Below the pieces are notes generated by a model, which was not told where the DNA came from, did not search any database, and was given only the letters and a program-made list of their open reading frames with translations. From contig SCST01000365.1 of assembly GCA_004299465.1 (NCBI GenBank), positions 1 through 5,436 on the forward strand: a stretch of 5,436 bases of DNA, written 5' to 3'. This document shows, piece by piece, positions 3,323 to 5,436 of the stretch; positions within the stretch are counted from its first letter, which is position 1; the number at the start of each line of letters is the position of its first letter. The position numbers were made by a program, and so were the translations under genes. The stretch comes from Methylovulum sp. Its GTDB lineage: Bacteria; Pseudomonadota; Gammaproteobacteria; Methylococcales; Methylomonadaceae.

Positions 3323-5436
3323 TTACCCCCACAAGAAATCATCAGCCGCGAAAGCATTGACGCTAACGCCGATAAAGCGGATGGAATCGGCATCGGACAG
3401 TGCCAATACCGTATCGGCACCGCTTTGGCTCATGTGCTGCTTAATCACGGCAAAACTCATCGTATCGAAAGGGTTGTCAACGAAGTTAACGAAATCCCCC
3501 AAACCTTGACCAGCCGTAAAATCGGCAATGACATCGTTGCCGTTACTCGTTCTGATATCGAACATATCGTCACCGATGCCGCCTGTTAACGTGTCATCAC
3601 CGCCAAAAGCATCCAGCTCATCATCACCGGCGCCACCGATCAACGTGTCCGAATAATCATCGCCGGCCAGATAGTCGTTACCGGTACCGCCAGTCAAATC
3701 GAAACGATTGATGTTGTCGAAATTGACAGCGCGTCCCTGCAAATCGGAATAATCGTCCCAATAGGGATCGACTGTGATGCTGGTGGTAGAGGCGGACCAG
3801 TTGAAGCTGCCGATATCAATACCGGCACCGCCATCGACATAATCACTGCCGCCGGTGCCGACATTGATCTCATCATCGCCGTCACCGCCATGAATATGGT
3901 CATCATAGGCGAATGTGCCGCTGGAAATAATATCATTGCCGGAACCTGCGACAAATTCCATCTGTTCAATATTCTTGACCACTGCGGATGTAACGCCATC
4001 AGTGATACCGGATATTACGGCATTAACGTTCAGTGTCGCGGAAAGCAGGATATTGGCAGGCTCTGTGGTTTGGGAAAAATCCGCATACCAAAAGTCAACG
4101 CCTTTACCGCCGTCAACAACATCCGTATTAAACGACTCTACATCGGCCCGGAAATTGCCGCTCTCCAGATAATCGTCGCCGGCACCGCCTATCAGCGTAT
4201 CGTTCCACGAATCACCGGCCAGGTAATCACGGCCGGTGCCGCCTGTGATATTGAAGCGCTCTACATTATCGAAATTGACGTAACGACCCTCGCTATCGGA
4301 ATAATCATCCCAATACGGATCGACGCTGATATCGGTAGTCGAAGCCGACCAGTTAAATGCGCCGATATCGCTGCCATCGCCGCCGTTAACATAATCATCC
4401 CCGCCCTTGCCAACATTGACGGTATCGTCGCCGCTGCCGCTTGAAATCCAATCGTCATAGGCTAACGAACCGGCAGAAATATTGTCATTACCGGAGCCGG
4501 AATAAAAATCCAGGTGCTCGATGCTATAGACCTCGGCATTTTTAATACCGCCAAGCACTTCATTCGCAAGCGCGGTCGAGCTTAATTCGATCTTAATAGC
4601 GGCTGAGCTGGAACGGTAATCCGCCTGCCATAAATCGAGACCGGGACCGCCGTTAATGGAATCGCTACCGGCAACACCCTCCAACGTATCGCGTCCGTCG
4701 CCGCCAAGCAGTGTGTCGCCGCTGGTACCGCCAGCCAGATGATCCCAGCCGCTGCCGCCGGCAATGTTGAAGCGATCTATATTATCGAAATTGACATAAC
4801 GGCCTTCGCCATCGGAATAGTCATCCCAATACGGGTCAACATTGATATCGCTGGTTGACACCGACCAGTTGAAAACGCCGGTATCGGTCCCGTCGCCGCC
4901 GTTGACATAATCCGAACCGCCCGTGCCGACATTGATGGTATCGTTGCCGCCGTTAGTATAAATGCGGTCATCATAAGCCAGTGTTCCTACCGAAATAACG
5001 TCGCTGCCGGAACCGGAGGTAAAATCCAGGCGTTCAATATTTTTAACCGACGCACCGCTTATTCCGCTCACAACCTCATTAATATCCAGTGTCGCCGTAA
5101 GCGTAATTTTAATGGCCCCGGTTGAAGAGCTGTAATCCGCACTCCACTGGTCAATACCATCACCACCGTTGATATTATCGGCTCCGCGATATCCATATAA
5201 GGTATCCCGACCGCCACCGCCAAGCAGCGTATCGTTGTAAACATCACCGACCAGATAATCGTTGCCTAAGCCCCCTGTTAAATTGAAGCGCTCTATACTG
5301 TCGAAATTAACATACCGGCCTTGCCCATCCGAGTAATCGTCCCAATAAGGGTCAACGGTAATATTTCCGGTCGATACAGACCAGTCAAATAGCCCCAAAT
5401 CCACGCCGTCACCGCCGTTAACATAATCTGAACCAC
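3323..5436 (-). CDS. RTX calcium-binding repeat protein, type I secreted, C-terminal 703 codons (5' end outside window)
   Basis: The minus frame is open through the right edge and stops at TAA 3325-3323. A GTG at 5404 is not the start: the ten codons before it (GSDYVNGGDG) continue the repeat pattern. The protein is built of long units of 172, 172 and 184 residues plus a fourth partial one. Each has a W-rich beta segment ending VDPYWDDYSD-x-x-GR-x-VNFD, a run of RTX nonapeptides (for example GGLGNDYLV, GDVYNDTLL, GGGGRDTLY), a non-RTX segment (VKNIERLDF type), and a second short RTX cluster. RTX nonapeptides bind calcium and fold into a beta-roll outside the cell. The last 73 residues have NDVIADFTAG, typical of the region after RTX blocks, and end in ADDFLWG, resembling C-terminal signals for ABC-type (type I) export. 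No cysteine is present, as is usual for this class. No enzyme domain is visible; one may lie in the missing N-terminal part. Otherwise it may be a surface or adhesin-like protein. No transporter genes are adjacent on this side. Confidence 0.88.
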   Translation of the reverse strand, partial: GSDYVNGGDGVDLGLFDWSVSTGNITVDPYWDDYSDGQGRYVNFDSIERFNLTGGLGNDYLVGDVYNDTLLGGGGRDTLYGYRGADNINGGDGIDQWSADYSSSTGAIKITLTATLDINEVVSGISGASVKNIERLDFTSGSGSDVISVGTLAYDDRIYTNGGNDTINVGTGGSDYVNGGDGTDTGVFNWSVSTSDINVDPYWDDYSDGEGRYVNFDNIDRFNIAGGSGWDHLAGGTSGDTLLGGDGRDTLEGVAGSDSINGGPGLDLWQADYRSSSAAIKIELSSTALANEVLGGIKNAEVYSIEHLDFYSGSGNDNISAGSLAYDDWISSGSGDDTVNVGKGGDDYVNGGDGSDIGAFNWSASTTDISVDPYWDDYSDSEGRYVNFDNVERFNITGGTGRDYLAGDSWNDTLIGGAGDDYLESGNFRADVESFNTDVVDGGKGVDFWYADFSQTTEPANILLSATLNVNAVISGITDGVTSAVVKNIEQMEFVAGSGNDIISSGTFAYDDHIHGGDGDDEINVGTGGSDYVDGGAGIDIGSFNWSASTTSITVDPYWDDYSDLQGRAVNFDNINRFDLTGGTGNDYLAGDDYSDTLIGGAGDDELDAFGGDDTLTGGIGDDMFDIRTSNGNDVIADFTAGQGLGDFVNFVDNPFDTMSFAVIKQHMSQSGADTVLALSDADSIRFIGVSVNAFAADDFLWG
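3326..3544 (-). other. C-terminal type I secretion region of the RTX protein
   Basis: This encodes the last 73 residues, from NGNDVIADFTAG to the terminal ADDFLWG. A D-x-I-x-D-F motif after the last nonapeptides and an end of the ADDFLF type are known features of RTX proteins exported by ABC transporter / membrane fusion protein / TolC-like systems. The signal is not cleaved in known cases. The assignment is by pattern only. Confidence 0.65.
3545..3850 (-). repeat. RTX unit 4, partial, ending in the final RTX block
   Basis: It starts like the other units (GSDYVDGGAG, FNWSASTTSI, VDPYWDDYSD), then continues with nonapeptides GGTGNDYLA, GDDYSDTLI, GGAGDDELD, AFGGDDTLT and GGIGDDMFD. The NIE-type segment and second RTX cluster of the other units are replaced by the C-terminal export region. 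GRAVNFD replaces GRYVNFD, the only such change among the four copies. Confidence 0.75.
3851..4402 (-). repeat. RTX long repeat unit 3 (184 aa, two small insertions)
   Basis: It matches units 1 and 2 but is 12 residues longer. About 8 extra residues interrupt the RTX run (SGNFRADVESFNTDVV replaces a regular nonapeptide stretch) and about 4 lie before VKNIEQMEF (GITDGVTSAV). The first insertion breaks the nonapeptide register, so it probably forms a loop projecting from the beta-roll. Confidence 0.75.
4403..4918 (-). repeat. RTX long repeat unit 2 (172 aa)
   Basis: It has the same order of elements as unit 1: GSDYVNGGDG, FNWSVSTSDI, the VDPYWDDYSD motif, RTX nonapeptides (GGTSGDTLL, GGDGRDTLE), then VYSIEHLDF and AYDDWI. 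Many third-codon positions differ from the neighbouring copies, so this is not a recent duplication. Confidence 0.8.
4919..5434 (-). repeat. RTX long repeat unit 1 (172 aa)
   Basis: It begins GSDYVNGGDG and runs to just before the same motif in unit 2. Five consecutive RTX nonapeptides in exact 9-residue register start at GGLGNDYLV and end at GGDGIDQWS. A non-RTX stretch (ITLTATLDINEVV, VKNIERLDF) follows, then a second short RTX cluster. The unit is the same length as unit 2, so they align without gaps. Confidence 0.8.

Noticed and set aside
3216..4444. Plus-strand open frames opposite the RTX gene (3216-3509, 3278-3589, 3890-4444)
   Set aside because: They oppose a clear RTX C-terminus, have low-complexity Ile/Ala-rich translations and lack good ribosome binding sites.
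3694..4974. Alternative minus-strand frames within the RTX gene (3694-3999, 4261-4458, 4582-4764, 4777-4974)
   Set aside because: They are shadows in another frame that recur with the long repeat period, as expected from the repeated DNA and not from separate genes.
5402..5404. GTG at 5404 as the start of the RTX gene
   Set aside because: The frame is open to the window edge and the preceding codons continue the repeat (GSDYVNGGDG), so the gene is simply cut by the window.

Overview
The window holds one partial gene on the + strand and three minus-strand genes. It reads like a chromosomal stretch of a Gram-negative bacterium of moderate GC content. The Gram-negative call rests on an RTX-type protein with a type I secretion C-terminus and on good Shine-Dalgarno sites (AGGAG). 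A gammaproteobacterium is my best guess, but nothing here fixes the lineage.

Layout: 1-306 (+) is the 3' end of a GAF-domain protein, and it converges on the next gene. 307-387 is the convergent intergenic gap, with a nested hairpin. 388-2838 (-) encodes an 816-residue Sec-exported protein with twelve NHL-type beta-propeller blades. These are arranged as two homologous six-blade halves, and most blades carry a two-cysteine loop. 2861-3007 (-) is a 48-codon small ORF with its own strong ribosome binding site, 22 nt upstream of the NHL gene. 3008-3322 is a gene-free gap with several inverted repeats, which should contain the end of the RTX transcript and the promoter of the small ORF/NHL pair. 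3323-5436 (-) is the C-terminal 703 codons of a very repetitive, cysteine-free RTX protein whose N-terminus lies beyond the right edge.

The two large genes both encode repetitive exported proteins but appear to use different routes. The NHL protein has a Sec signal peptide and about 18 cysteines, so it probably folds in the oxidising periplasm or outside. The RTX protein has no cysteine, calcium-binding nonapeptides and a C-terminal export signal. The 315-nt gap argues that they are separate transcription units. No secretion genes, mobile elements, tRNAs, rRNAs or CRISPR arrays are visible. The points most worth a second look are the double six-blade propeller with its paired-cysteine loops, the small ORF upstream of it, the invariant VDPYWDDYSD motif in the RTX repeats, and the dyad-rich intergenic region.
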